Origin: Pacificibacter marinus
Lineage (GTDB): Bacteria; Pseudomonadota; Alphaproteobacteria; Rhodobacterales; Rhodobacteraceae
Direction: 5' to 3'
Assembly: GCF_018860665.1 (NCBI RefSeq)
Contig: NZ_JAHKPK010000003.1
Coordinates: forward strand, 82,831-146,830
Length of the DNA: 64,000 nt
Positions within the stretch are counted from its first letter, which is position 1; every line of letters begins with the position of its first letter. Shown here one piece after another: positions 46,914 to 55,819 of this stretch. The notes under the pieces were generated by a model. It was not told the DNA's origin. It saw only the letters and a list, made by a program, of their open reading frames with translations, and made no database searches. The position numbers were made by a program, and so were the translations under genes.

Positions 46914-47090
46914 TTAATTGGTCTTGGAATGATGTCCACACCAGTCATCTGTTTTCACAACAGGCCAGATGCCGCGCTTTTCATCTTCTGTCAAAAAGCT
47001 GGGCGGATTGAAGCGGCACAAACCAGCATCAGCGGCGGCCACGACTTTGGTTTCAAAAAAAGAACAAGATTTACAAGCTGTCGCAGACAT
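46914..47090 (-). CDS. Four-cysteine mini-protein, putative metal or Fe-S binder
   Basis: A 58-residue protein with CxxC at C6/C9, C25 in LCRFNPP and C51 in DDWCGHH, plus two His directly after. The pattern CxxC...CRxNPP...WPxV...DWCG recurs in small uncharacterised proteins of proteobacteria, so I take it as a conserved gene. Four Cys fit a zinc or iron-sulfur site, which is inference. ATG 47090 has GTGGAG at good spacing. It is shorter than most annotation cut-offs. It is divergent from the truncated haemoglobin gene across a palindromic region. Confidence 0.75.
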   Translation of the reverse strand: MSATACKSCSFFETKVVAAADAGLCRFNPPSFLTEDEKRGIWPVVKTDDWCGHHSKTN

Positions 47091-47218
47091 GAATCGTCTC
47101 CACAATAGGCTCTGAGTTGATTTTTCTGGCTGGCTGGCGCGAATGCGCGGGCTTGCTGGACTAAAGTGATCATAGCAGGCAAAAAAGGGACGTCAAATAA
47201 AAAATATAACAAAATCAA

Positions 47219-47243
47219 ATAGTTGACCTATACTGTCAACTAT
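47219..47243. promoter_or_regulatory. Perfect palindrome with overlapping promoter elements
   Basis: ATAGTTGAC (47219-47227) and GTCAACTAT (47235-47243) are perfect 9-base arms around seven bases. On the plus strand TTGACC (47223-47228) and AATACT (47247-47252) could be -35 and -10 elements with 18-base spacing. On the minus strand a perfect TTGACA is present. It lies between the divergent mini-protein and haemoglobin genes, so it is a candidate operator for both. Confidence 0.6.
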
Positions 47244-47382
47244 AAAAATACTCAGGATTAAAAATTTAAGTCGATAAAAACAGTATGAAAATACTTATGG
47301 GCAACTGAGCCCCTGCGGCGCAGCGCCTCATGCCACGAGCGTAAAAACAGCCATAAGATACAGGCAATCAAAGGATTGCACC

Positions 47383-47790
47383 ATGACGCCCCTGCCGCCA
47401 AAATTCCCGATCACGTCAGATCAAATCAATGAGGTCGTCACGCGCTTTTATGCGCGCGTGCGCAACCACCCCGACCTTGGGCCTGTATTTGCCAATCATG
47501 TGGACGATTGGCACCCGCATGAGGCCAAAATCGCCAGCTTTTGGCGCAATGCCATTGGCTTGGATCGCAGCTTTGACGGCAACCCACAGCAAACACATAT
47601 GAAAGCAGCTGACATCAAGGGCGAACATTTCGCGCTTTGGCTGGCTCTATTTGATGAGACGCTTCAAGACACTGTGCCGCCCGACACCGCAATGGCGTGG
47701 TCCGCGCTGGCGCACCGTATTGGGCGCGCGTTGAAAATGGGCATAGACCAGCGTGATGCTCCCAAAGGGGCGCCCCCTAAACTGTTTTAA
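47383..47790 (+). CDS. Group III truncated haemoglobin
   Basis: A 135-residue globin of the truncated group III type. The N-terminal PPKFPITSDQINEVVTRFYARVRNHPDLGPVF and the block WHPHEAKIASFWRN, then MKAADIKGEHFALWLALFDET with the expected proximal His, are typical. Such proteins bind O2 or NO; their physiological role is unsettled. An FAD monooxygenase gene follows after 59 bases. Confidence 0.88.
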   Translation: MTPLPPKFPITSDQINEVVTRFYARVRNHPDLGPVFANHVDDWHPHEAKIASFWRNAIGLDRSFDGNPQQTHMKAADIKGEHFALWLALFDETLQDTVPPDTAMAWSALAHRIGRALKMGIDQRDAPKGAPPKLF

Positions 47791-47849
47791 ACACCGGTCA
47801 TTGCTGTTAGTTCAGGGAAACCAGCCCCAAAACAGACCGAGGCACAACC

Positions 47850-49037
47850 ATGGCGCAGCACCCTCTAAACATCGGCATCGCAGGTGCAGGCATTGGCGGG
47901 TTGGCAGCGGCATCATTACTGGCCGATCAAGGGCACGAGGTCTCAATTTTCGATCAATTTGAGACGCCGCAGCCTGTTGGGTCGGGCTTGGTCATTCAGC
48001 CTGTTGGGCGGCGCGTGCTGGATGTCATCGGCGCAGGCGACGCGGCACGCAGCAATGGCCACGAAATCAACCGGATGCTGGGGTATGAAACGACGCGAAA
48101 TAAGCGCGTCTTGGATGTGTCCTACGGTACAAGCTATGGCCTCGCCATTCACCGCGCGGCCCTGTTCGACAGCCTGCTTAATGCAGCTCAAGCCCGTGAA
48201 ATCACCCTGCAGCAGAGCCATCAAGTAACAAGGCATAGTGATCACCACCTTGAGTTTGAGGACGGCAGCAACGCAGGGCCTTTCGATTTGATCATAGATG
48301 CCAGCGGCGCGCGATCAGCACTGAGTCCGCTGAAATCCCGCACCCTGCCTTTTGGTGCGATTTGGACCTCACTCGATTGGCCTGAAACGGATGTGCCTTT
48401 GGGGGAATTGTCTCAGCGCTACACCCGCGCCAATCATATGATCGGCGTGATGCCAATTGGCACAATGCCGAATCAGAACCGACAAAAAGCCGCCCTGTTT
48501 TGGTCTTTGCCACAAGACAGCTATGGCGCTTGGCAGCTGCGCGGTTTGGATCATTGGAAACAAGAGGTCCGCACGCTGTGGCCCGCGCTTGAACCGTTTT
48601 TAGATCAAATCGTATCAGTCGATCAAATGACCATGGCGCGCTACACTCACGGGACTTTGCGCCGTCCTTTCGGCGATGGCATTGTCTATATCGGCGACGC
48701 CGCCCACCGTGCTTCGCCACAACTGGGGCAAGGGGCCAATATGGCGCTTTTGGATGCTTGGGCTTTGAGCGAGGCGCTAAAACATTTCCCTGTCACCAAA
48801 GCCTTGCCAGCCTATGCACGCGCCAGACGTGGACATATCACGGTTTATCAATGGATGTCAGCGGGTTTCACACCGTTTTACCAATCCGATAGCAAAATTC
48901 TGCCCGTGCTCCGCGATCGCGTGATGTTCCCACTGTCTATGACCCCGCCGACCAAACAGATTTTAACCGCTATGGTCAAAGGGACGATGCTGCCGCCTTT
49001 GGGGTATTTGACGCCGATGGATCGCTCTGTACTGTAA
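47850..49037 (+). CDS. FAD-dependent monooxygenase
   Basis: A 395-residue flavoprotein of the aromatic-ring hydroxylase type (PHBH-like). The N-terminal FAD motif reads [20 protein letters not shown], a short DASGARS block follows, and the second FAD site is GDAAHRASPQLGQGANMALLDAWAL. The substrate is unknown. It is probably co-transcribed with the truncated haemoglobin. It ends five bases before the convergent gene on the other strand. Confidence 0.88.
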   Translation: MAQHPLNIGIAGAGIGGLAAASLLADQGHEVSIFDQFETPQPVGSGLVIQPVGRRVLDVIGAGDAARSNGHEINRMLGYETTRNKRVLDVSYGTSYGLAIHRAALFDSLLNAAQAREITLQQSHQVTRHSDHHLEFEDGSNAGPFDLIIDASGARSALSPLKSRTLPFGAIWTSLDWPETDVPLGELSQRYTRANHMIGVMPIGTMPNQNRQKAALFWSLPQDSYGAWQLRGLDHWKQEVRTLWPALEPFLDQIVSVDQMTMARYTHGTLRRPFGDGIVYIGDAAHRASPQLGQGANMALLDAWALSEALKHFPVTKALPAYARARRGHITVYQWMSAGFTPFYQSDSKILPVLRDRVMFPLSMTPPTKQILTAMVKGTMLPPLGYLTPMDRSVL

Positions 49038-49042
49038 GGTCT

Positions 49043-50068
49043 CTACCCGTCTGCTGACCCAAATAATCCCGTCAAGGCGCGTTTCACAGTGCCCGTGACC
49101 GATGGTTTTTTGGCAGCCATGAAAGGCAAAGGACGACAGACTTCGATCGCGGCCACGCCCACGCGGGCGGTCAATGCGCCGTTGACCACGCCCTCACCGA
49201 AACGGCGCGAAACCTTGGCCAAGACGCCGCCTCCTGCCAAAGACCCGATCAAATCATCGCCCACGGCCACAGCGCCCGTAGCCACCAAATGAGTCAAAAC
49301 AGATCGCGTCACCCGCCATGATCCAAGCGTGCCAGAGCGCCCACCGTAAATCTCAGCAATGCGGCGGATCATCCGCAGGTTTGCGGTCAGCGCGGTGAAA
49401 ACATCTGCCAAAGCAATGGGCACAAGGGCTGTAACTGTCGCCACTTGACGCGCGGCCACTTCAACTTCGCGGCGTGCGGCGGCATCAAGCGGCACCAGAA
49501 ATTCAGTTTCCGCCAATTGCAAAAGCCCATCGGCATCAAAGACTTCGGCTTTGCGTTCATTAAAACGATCATTGCCCCAAGACACATCCTTGCGCGCCTT
49601 ATAAACTGATTGCAGCCGGTCAGTGACGACACGCGCGGCTTTAAGATCTTGGTTAGCTGCAGCAGCCACAGCTGCCTTGTGCAAGGTATCAATACGTTTT
49701 AATCGCGCAAAAGCGGCGAGTTCTTTCAGAGCAATAGCCAGCAACACGACGATAAAAGTACCGGTGAGCGCCAACGCGCCGTAACCCAAAATCGGATTGC
49801 GCGCGATCAATCCTGCGACGAAATCATAACTGGCCAGCGTGACGACAAACACAAACAAAGTGCCCAAAAGCCGCCAAAACCAACGCGCCAATAGGGACGG
49901 TTTACGGGCGGCGAAAACAGCAGCGCGCTCCATCGCCGAGGGCGCACGCAGAGGCACCAGATCAGGTACAGGATCGGCGGTGGACGGGGTCACGTCAGAC
50001 GCATCGTCAAATTCAATCAACACGGGACCGCGCTTGGATTTAGCTTTGGGCTTTGGCAGATCCGTCAT
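49043..50068 (-). CDS. YcjF-like membrane protein (TIGR01620/DUF697)
   Basis: A 341-residue protein. It has a charged N-terminus, two helices (about 58-80 and 92-115) and a DUF697-type C-terminal part (ALVPIALADVFTALTANLRMIRRIAEIYGGRSGTLGSWRVTRSVLTHLVATG). It pairs with the P-loop protein upstream, as ycjX-ycjF do in E. coli. They overlap by ATGA. The function is not settled. Confidence 0.85.
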   Translation of the reverse strand: MTDLPKPKAKSKRGPVLIEFDDASDVTPSTADPVPDLVPLRAPSAMERAAVFAARKPSLLARWFWRLLGTLFVFVVTLASYDFVAGLIARNPILGYGALALTGTFIVVLLAIALKELAAFARLKRIDTLHKAAVAAAANQDLKAARVVTDRLQSVYKARKDVSWGNDRFNERKAEVFDADGLLQLAETEFLVPLDAAARREVEVAARQVATVTALVPIALADVFTALTANLRMIRRIAEIYGGRSGTLGSWRVTRSVLTHLVATGAVAVGDDLIGSLAGGGVLAKVSRRFGEGVVNGALTARVGVAAIEVCRPLPFMAAKKPSVTGTVKRALTGLFGSADG

Positions 50069-51468
50069 AACTTGTCCCCGATCAAAAATTCTGCGGCGCG
50101 ATCTAGTCTGATGTGTGGCGGGCCTTCACCGGGCTTCAATGTCAATCGCGCAGGTTCAAACCGCATGATTTCATAGTCTCCATCCAACCATTTCTCAGCG
50201 CCTTTGCGTGCGGGCGTCAAAATGTGAGACGGGTCTTGAGGCAATTCACCGGGATAAAAAGCCGCTTGTTTTCCGTCACTTGTACGCCCACGCACGCAGT
50301 CAAGCGTCTCGCCGTTGTGGTCAATCGTTTCCTCGACTGTGGCGCGTAAGGCGGCAATCGACATGGCAGAGGTCGCCGCACCTGCGAAATCGGCACGGTC
50401 ACGGGCATCACGCACGAGGGCCTCCATAATCGCAGTCAAACGCGGGTGCTGGCTGTGATGAATGTGATCGGCTTTAGAGGCAGCGAACAGCACGCGGTCC
50501 ACGCGACGTTGTCCCAAAAGTGCGAGCAAGCGCCCCACCCGACCAGGGCGAAAGGCGCTTAGGATATCAGCTAAGGTGCGCCGCAGATCTTCGACGGCTT
50601 TGGGGCCGGCATGGATCGCGCCCAGCGCATCAACAAGCACCACTTGGCGGTCAATTTTGGCGAAATGATCGCGGAAAAACGGTTTCACGACTTCGCGTTT
50701 ATAGGCTTCATAGCGGCGCTCAAATTCACGCGCGAGTGTGCCCCGTTTGGCCTCACCGGGCGGTAAAGGCGCAAAGGTCAAAACAGGCGAGCCTTCCATT
50801 TCGCCGGGCAATAGGAACCGCCCAGGGGAGCAATCCGAATAACCAGCCTCACGCGCGGCTTTCAGATAGGTTGTAAAGCTTTGCGCCAATGATTTGGCCT
50901 GTTGCTCATCATGTTTTATATGGGCATCTATGACGTTCAATTGGGATAGAAATTCAGCGCTTTGATCACGGGACTTGGCGGCAGAAATCGTACTTTCGGA
51001 CCACTCGGCATAGGATTTTTCCATCAGGCCGAGATCCAAAAGCCATTCGCCCGGATAATCCAAGATGTCCAAATGGATCGTACGCGGGCCAGAGACCATG
51101 CCCAAAATCCCCGTCGGTTGCACTTTGAACGACAGGCGCAATTCCGACACGGCGCGCGTGCTGTCAGGCCAATGCGGCGCGGGCGCGGTGAGGGCGGCCA
51201 GATGGGTTTCATAATCAAACCGCGGCACGGTGTCGTCGGGCTGCGGCTGCAAATAAACGGCAGTGATGGCTGAGGATGCGCCAAGTTGAGGCATGCGTCC
51301 GCGATCCAGAAGATTGGCCACAAGCGAGGTGATAAACACCGTTTTGCCCGCCCGCGATAATCCTGTGATTCCCACGCGGATCACCGGCTCGAACAGAGCC
51401 TCATTCACGCCCTCTTGTACCGTCTCGACGCCCCGAACGATGCGGTCGGCGATGTTACCAATGATCAA
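50065..51468 (-). CDS. YcjX-like P-loop NTPase (DUF463)
   Basis: A 467-residue GTPase-like protein. P-loop GLSRAGKT (36-43), then ILDYPGEWLLDLGLM as a switch/Walker B region, and KADHIHHSQHPRL resembling the G4 motif. The whole chain agrees with YcjX/DUF463. It is linked with stress response in other bacteria by gene context. It is translationally coupled to the membrane partner. Confidence 0.9.
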   Translation of the reverse strand: MIIGNIADRIVRGVETVQEGVNEALFEPVIRVGITGLSRAGKTVFITSLVANLLDRGRMPQLGASSAITAVYLQPQPDDTVPRFDYETHLAALTAPAPHWPDSTRAVSELRLSFKVQPTGILGMVSGPRTIHLDILDYPGEWLLDLGLMEKSYAEWSESTISAAKSRDQSAEFLSQLNVIDAHIKHDEQQAKSLAQSFTTYLKAAREAGYSDCSPGRFLLPGEMEGSPVLTFAPLPPGEAKRGTLAREFERRYEAYKREVVKPFFRDHFAKIDRQVVLVDALGAIHAGPKAVEDLRRTLADILSAFRPGRVGRLLALLGQRRVDRVLFAASKADHIHHSQHPRLTAIMEALVRDARDRADFAGAATSAMSIAALRATVEETIDHNGETLDCVRGRTSDGKQAAFYPGELPQDPSHILTPARKGAEKWLDGDYEIMRFEPARLTLKPGEGPPHIRLDRAAEFLIGDKL

Positions 51469-51592
51469 ACCCCTGCCCCTTCACAGTTTTCTGTCTTCAA
51501 CATAGGGAGGCCCATCACTTTTTGAAAGGTGCGACGCAACTTGAGACAGTGAAAGACTGGACGCGCGCTGCACCGCGCGGTACATGGCGGTC

Positions 51593-52363
51593 ATGCCCAG
51601 ATTTGCCCTCCTCATAGAATACAACGGCGCGCCCTTTTCAGGGTGGCAACGCCAAAAAACTCAGCCCTCTGTCCAGCAAGCTGTCGAAGAAGCGCTGCGC
51701 AAAATCGACCCTGATTGCCCAACGATCGGTGCGGCTGGGCGCACAGACGCTGGCGTGCATGCCAAAGGCCAAGTGGCCCATTGCGATTTGGTGCGCGATT
51801 GGGATCCGTTTCGGCTGATGGAGGCGGTGAATTTTCACCTAAAACCCCTGCCTGTGGCGATATTGGATGCTGTGCGTGTCGATGATGACTGGCACGCGCG
51901 CTATTCGGCCAATGAGCGGCGCTACACGTTTCGCTTGATTGCGCGGCGCGCGCCTGTTGTGCATGGCGCAGGTTTGGTCTGGCAAGTGCGCGGACCACTG
52001 GATGCGGGGTTGATGCAAGAGGCGGCGAACCGACTGCTGGGCACCCACGATTTCACCACGTTCCGGTCCACCATGTGTCAGGCCAAGACGCCGATCAAAA
52101 CCATGGACGAAATCACGGTCGAGGAAATTAACTATCCTTTCGGAAAAGAATACCAGTTCCATTTGCGGGCGCGGTCATTTTTGCACAACCAAGTGAGATC
52201 TATCGTCGGTTCATTGGAACGCGTAGGGGCCAAATATTGGACCCCTGATGACATGACAGCGGCGCTTGAAGCACGGGACCGCACGGCCTGCGGACCTGTC
52301 AGCCCCCCCGATGGGTTGTACATGACGGGTGTTGGATATGAGACAAAGCCGTTCGGATTTTAA
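51593..52363 (+). CDS. truA: tRNA pseudouridine(38-40) synthase
   Basis: A 256-residue TruA. The catalytic Asp is D52 in [21 protein letters not shown] near the N-terminus and [17 protein letters not shown] near the C-terminus are family signatures. ATG 51593 ([12 protein letters not shown]) is preferred to ATG 51584 by family alignment; neither has a clear ribosome binding site. Confidence 0.95.
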   Translation: MPRFALLIEYNGAPFSGWQRQKTQPSVQQAVEEALRKIDPDCPTIGAAGRTDAGVHAKGQVAHCDLVRDWDPFRLMEAVNFHLKPLPVAILDAVRVDDDWHARYSANERRYTFRLIARRAPVVHGAGLVWQVRGPLDAGLMQEAANRLLGTHDFTTFRSTMCQAKTPIKTMDEITVEEINYPFGKEYQFHLRARSFLHNQVRSIVGSLERVGAKYWTPDDMTAALEARDRTACGPVSPPDGLYMTGVGYETKPFGF

Positions 52364-52486
52364 CGTAATTTGATCTGGTTTTAACCTCTGCGCGCCACAC
52401 GCCCAAAGAGCGCCTGATCCTTGCCCTCATTTGGCCTTATTGAAACGCCACCCTACCCTTACCCTTGGTATGGCAGGAGGCGACAA

Positions 52487-52636
52487 ATGCATTTTTCTAC
52501 GCTCACACTCGATCAAATCGTAATGTCTGTGATGACCGTTATTGCCATTCGTGAAGCGATGATCGTTTTTTTGCCAGACCACATTGCGGGTCCACAAGGA
52601 TGGCTCATCGACACCTCTACAGGGGACCACGTTTAA
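52487..52636 (+). CDS. 49-residue protein of unknown function
   Basis: A short gene with a perfect AGGAGG (52475-52480) six bases before ATG. The product has a hydrophobic central stretch (QIVMSVMTVIAIREAMIVFL, interrupted by Arg-Glu), then a soluble C-terminus. It could be a membrane-associated small protein. I do not recognise a family. The frame continues upstream to 52421, but the ribosome binding site fixes the start. It stands alone between truA and the phosphorylase. Confidence 0.6.
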   Translation: MHFSTLTLDQIVMSVMTVIAIREAMIVFLPDHIAGPQGWLIDTSTGDHV

Positions 52637-52791
52637 ACCGCCCGACTTGAGTCCAATTTTTAATCATTTGTGGAAAAAATAGACACCTATTGCCTTGCAT
52701 TGCGGCACGGTCTGTTTGTTGCGCGACACTTCGCATTGCCGATCCCGCGTCAGTTTGTTCTACAAGGTTAAAGAGCAACGAAAGCGAGCCA

Positions 52792-54540
52792 ATGGCCAAA
52801 GCATCCTCAAAACTGAACGACACTTTAGCAACGCTTCTGACGCAGATTTATCCTGACCATGACCCTGCCGCTTTGGCGCGCCAAGTCGTCAAGGCATTTT
52901 GGCCTGATGACACAAAGGCCCGTGGCCGAGGGCGCGCTTTGGGCAATACGCTGTGGAGCGAAGCTGATACATTGGTCATCACCTATGGCAATACATTTGT
53001 AGACGGCCAACACAAACCTTTGGATCTATTGCGTGACTTTTTGGATCGCTACGTCAAAGGCGTCATTTCGGGCGTACATATCCTGCCGTTTTTCCCGTTT
53101 ACCTCGGACGACGGATTTTCTGTCACAGATTACTGTGCCGTGAACAGCCAGCTTGGCGATTGGGCCGATATTGAACGCATCGCTTCAGATTTTAGATTGA
53201 TGTCTGATTTGGTGTTGAACCATGTATCGAGCAGTTCAAATTGGTTTTCGGACTATTTGCAGGGCCGCGAGCCTTACGATAAATTTTTCAAAGAAGCCCT
53301 GCCCAGCGATGATCTGAGCGAAGTTGTACGCCCGCGTACATCGCCTTTGCTGCGTGAGGTCGAAACGGCCTCTGGCCCCAAACATGTGTGGTGTACGTTT
53401 AGTCACGATCAGATCGACCTTGATTTTGAAAACCCCGAAGTCCTGCTTGAATTTCTTCGCGTGACGCGCCTGCACATTGATCACGGCATTCGGATCGTGC
53501 GCTTGGATGCGGTGGCCTTTTTGTGGAAAGAAATCGGCACCACCTGCATTCATTTGCCCCAAACCCACGCCATCGTGCGTCTGATGCGGGTCTTGTGTGA
53601 TTACGCCGAAGAACCTGTTGTGTTGCTGACTGAAACCAATGTGCCCAACGCGGAAAACCTCAGCTATTTTGGCAACCGCAATGAAGCACATATGATCTAC
53701 AACTTCTCGCTGCCGCCCTTGTTGCTGCATGCGCTGTTGAGTGGGACAAGCGTGCATTTGAACCAGTGGTTGATGCGGATGCCGCCGGCGCAATTGGGCT
53801 GCGCTTATCTGAATTTCGCGGCCTCTCATGACGGGATCGGCGTGCGCGGGGCCGAAGGCTTGCTGTCTGGCGAAGAGCTTGGCAGCGTCATCAACACAGT
53901 ACGCGATTTTGGCGGCAAGGTGTCGATGCGCGCCCTGCCCGATGGATCGGAGAAACCCTATGAGCTGAACATCACGTTTTTTGATGCACTCAAAGGCACG
54001 ATCGAGGGCGGCGAAGACGCGCATCAAATCGCGCGGTTCTTATGTTCGCAAAGCATTGTCATGGCGCTTGAAGGTGTGCCTGCATTCTACGTTCATTCGC
54101 TTTTGGCCACACACAATGATGTGGACGGGGTTGAAAAAAGCGGCATGAACCGTGCGATCAATCGTCATCGGTGGGATTATGGCGAGCTGCGCAAACAACT
54201 GGACGCGCCCGAAACCGTACACGCGCAGGTTTTGACAGCGATGAAAGAGCGTATCGCCATCCGCACCAAGCAAAAAGCATTCCACCCGAATGCCACGCAA
54301 TTCACTATGCAATTGGGCGAGAAAATCTTTGGCCTGTGGCGTCAATCATTGAACCGTGACCAATCCATATTCGCGCTACACAATGTCTCTGACGAGGCGC
54401 AAGTGGTGCCGACGCTATCGATCAACTTGATTGAAGGCGAAGATTGGTACGATCTTTTGACCGGCAAAAAACTTGACCTGTCTGATGGGGTTTTGACCTT
54501 TGCGCCCTATCAATGCCGCTGGGTGTCCAACGTCAAATAG
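52792..54540 (+). CDS. GH13_18 sugar phosphorylase (sucrose/glucosylglycerate phosphorylase type)
   Basis: A 582-residue glycoside hydrolase family 13 subfamily 18 protein. HILPFFPFTSDDGFSVTDY and LVLNHVSSSSNWF are typical. The catalytic residues are D239 (RLDAVAFLWK), E281 (LLTETNVP) and D347 (ASHDGIGVRG). These enzymes use phosphate to release glucose-1-phosphate from sucrose, sucrose-6-phosphate or glucosylglycerate. I cannot fix the specificity, though glucosylglycerate is common as a compatible solute in marine bacteria. ATG 52792 is favoured over the longer frame to 52690. Confidence 0.85.
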   Translation: MAKASSKLNDTLATLLTQIYPDHDPAALARQVVKAFWPDDTKARGRGRALGNTLWSEADTLVITYGNTFVDGQHKPLDLLRDFLDRYVKGVISGVHILPFFPFTSDDGFSVTDYCAVNSQLGDWADIERIASDFRLMSDLVLNHVSSSSNWFSDYLQGREPYDKFFKEALPSDDLSEVVRPRTSPLLREVETASGPKHVWCTFSHDQIDLDFENPEVLLEFLRVTRLHIDHGIRIVRLDAVAFLWKEIGTTCIHLPQTHAIVRLMRVLCDYAEEPVVLLTETNVPNAENLSYFGNRNEAHMIYNFSLPPLLLHALLSGTSVHLNQWLMRMPPAQLGCAYLNFAASHDGIGVRGAEGLLSGEELGSVINTVRDFGGKVSMRALPDGSEKPYELNITFFDALKGTIEGGEDAHQIARFLCSQSIVMALEGVPAFYVHSLLATHNDVDGVEKSGMNRAINRHRWDYGELRKQLDAPETVHAQVLTAMKERIAIRTKQKAFHPNATQFTMQLGEKIFGLWRQSLNRDQSIFALHNVSDEAQVVPTLSINLIEGEDWYDLLTGKKLDLSDGVLTFAPYQCRWVSNVK

Positions 54541-54554
54541 GATGAGAGCAAAAT

Positions 54555-54582
54555 GATAGGCCAGCCGTTTTTCTGGCCTATC
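54555..54582. terminator. Hairpin between convergent genes
   Basis: GATAGGCCAG (54555-54564) pairs perfectly with CTGGCCTATC (54573-54582). The T run is in the loop rather than after the stem, so termination by it is uncertain. Confidence 0.5.
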
Positions 54583-54593
54583 GTCACGCTGTA

Positions 54594-55256
54594 CTAGGTC
54601 ACAGCAGCAAGCGCAGTAACATCACCCGATGTGATCAAATCCACATGCGCTGCGATTTTATCGGCACTCCAATCCCACCACGCGATTTCAAGCAACTGCG
54701 CGACGGTATCTGCATCAAACCGCATTCGCACAATCTTGGCCGGATTGCCCGCCACGATAGCGTAATCAGGAATTTTGCCCCGCACGACGGCTTTTGCCCC
54801 CACAATCACACCGCAGCCAAGCTCAGCGCCCGGCAACACCGTGGCCCCGCGCCCAATCCAGCAATCATGACCGATGATAGTATCTGACCCACGAGGCAAC
54901 TCTCCTCGGTATCCAGCGATCTTTGTCGGATCAAACACGGCAAACGGATAGGTCGAAACACCTGCCATCGCGTGATTGGCTGAAGCCGTGATAAATTCAA
55001 CCCCTTGTGCAATCTGGCAAAACTTGCCGATGCTCAATCGTTCAGGCGCACCGGCAAACAAGTAAGGCGCCAAGGTACTCGCGTAATCATCGGGCAACCG
55101 CTGGTCGTTGTAATAGGTCCAATCCCCCACATCGATATTTGGGTGATCAATCACCTGCGATAGAAACACAGTCGCAGGATCAGGCACGCCGTTTGGAAAC
55201 ACCAATGGGTTGCGCAGCTTCGGGTCGGGCAGTTTTATACTTTTAACGTCAATCAT
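54594..55256 (-). CDS. Hexapeptide-repeat acetyltransferase (CatB/Vat-like)
   Basis: A 220-residue left-handed beta-helix acyltransferase. The block ITASANHAMAGVSTYPF carries the catalytic His of the xenobiotic acetyltransferase family, and the hexapeptide part (TIIGHDCWIGRGATVLPGAELGCGVIVGAKAVV) leads to the AIVAGNPAKIVRMRF end. The substrate is unknown; chloramphenicol or streptogramin acetyltransferases share the fold, but a resistance function should not be assumed. ATG 55256 has AAGGG upstream and overlaps the previous gene by eight bases. Confidence 0.85.
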   Translation of the reverse strand: MIDVKSIKLPDPKLRNPLVFPNGVPDPATVFLSQVIDHPNIDVGDWTYYNDQRLPDDYASTLAPYLFAGAPERLSIGKFCQIAQGVEFITASANHAMAGVSTYPFAVFDPTKIAGYRGELPRGSDTIIGHDCWIGRGATVLPGAELGCGVIVGAKAVVRGKIPDYAIVAGNPAKIVRMRFDADTVAQLLEIAWWDWSADKIAAHVDLITSGDVTALAAVT

Positions 55257-55758
55257 TTGCATCCCTTATGTTTCGTGATCCTTGGTCATCCGTATCGGAC
55301 TTAAGCCAAACCATGCGATCTAAAAACCAAAGTTTGGCCCCCATCGCAGTGATCAATCCCGCCAGCGTAAAGCCCAAATCGAGTTGCCAGACCCCAAACG
55401 CAAGACCAAGAATCCCAAGGCCCGCCGTGATATTGAGCAGCCGTGTCACCCGATCATGATGACGCGCAATGGGGTGCGCCTTGCGCGCCAACCAAATGCG
55501 TTCTCCCAAAACCCCTTGGGTCATCCATGCGTCGTTTGATTTCGGTGGTCCAAACAGACGTGGGTTCAACCATGTCCACAAAACAATCAGCACGATGCAC
55601 CACAAAGCATGCCATCCCAGCCATGTCCTGCTCCAGACGGCAAGTGCGAACAGCGGTAAAATCGACACACGGCTCCACCCGCTTATGGGGTTGGAATGGC
55701 GCGCCCATGTAGCCTCATCCATAGCCATCATCCGTTCCGACAGTCGACCAATATCCAT
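55249..55758 (-). CDS. DUF6653-like membrane protein
   Basis: A 169-residue protein with four hydrophobic segments (about 33-50, 51-66, 110-126, 128-145). The N-terminal block ATWARHSNPISGWSR and RTWLGWHALW resembles DUF6653 proteins. The function is unknown. ATG 55758 is used; ATG 55785 is in frame. It is translated just ahead of the acetyltransferase. Confidence 0.7.
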   Translation of the reverse strand: MDIGRLSERMMAMDEATWARHSNPISGWSRVSILPLFALAVWSRTWLGWHALWCIVLIVLWTWLNPRLFGPPKSNDAWMTQGVLGERIWLARKAHPIARHHDRVTRLLNITAGLGILGLAFGVWQLDLGFTLAGLITAMGAKLWFLDRMVWLKSDTDDQGSRNIRDAND

Positions 55759-55819
55759 AACCAAGCCCGCTTTCTTTTCGCGCATATAGCACAGTCATTT
55801 CTCAGCGTTGAAACGCGAT

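Noticed and set aside
54594..55256. Antibiotic resistance gene reading of the CatB-like acetyltransferase
   Set aside because: The fold is shared by many enzymes with metabolic substrates; sequence alone does not support a resistance call.
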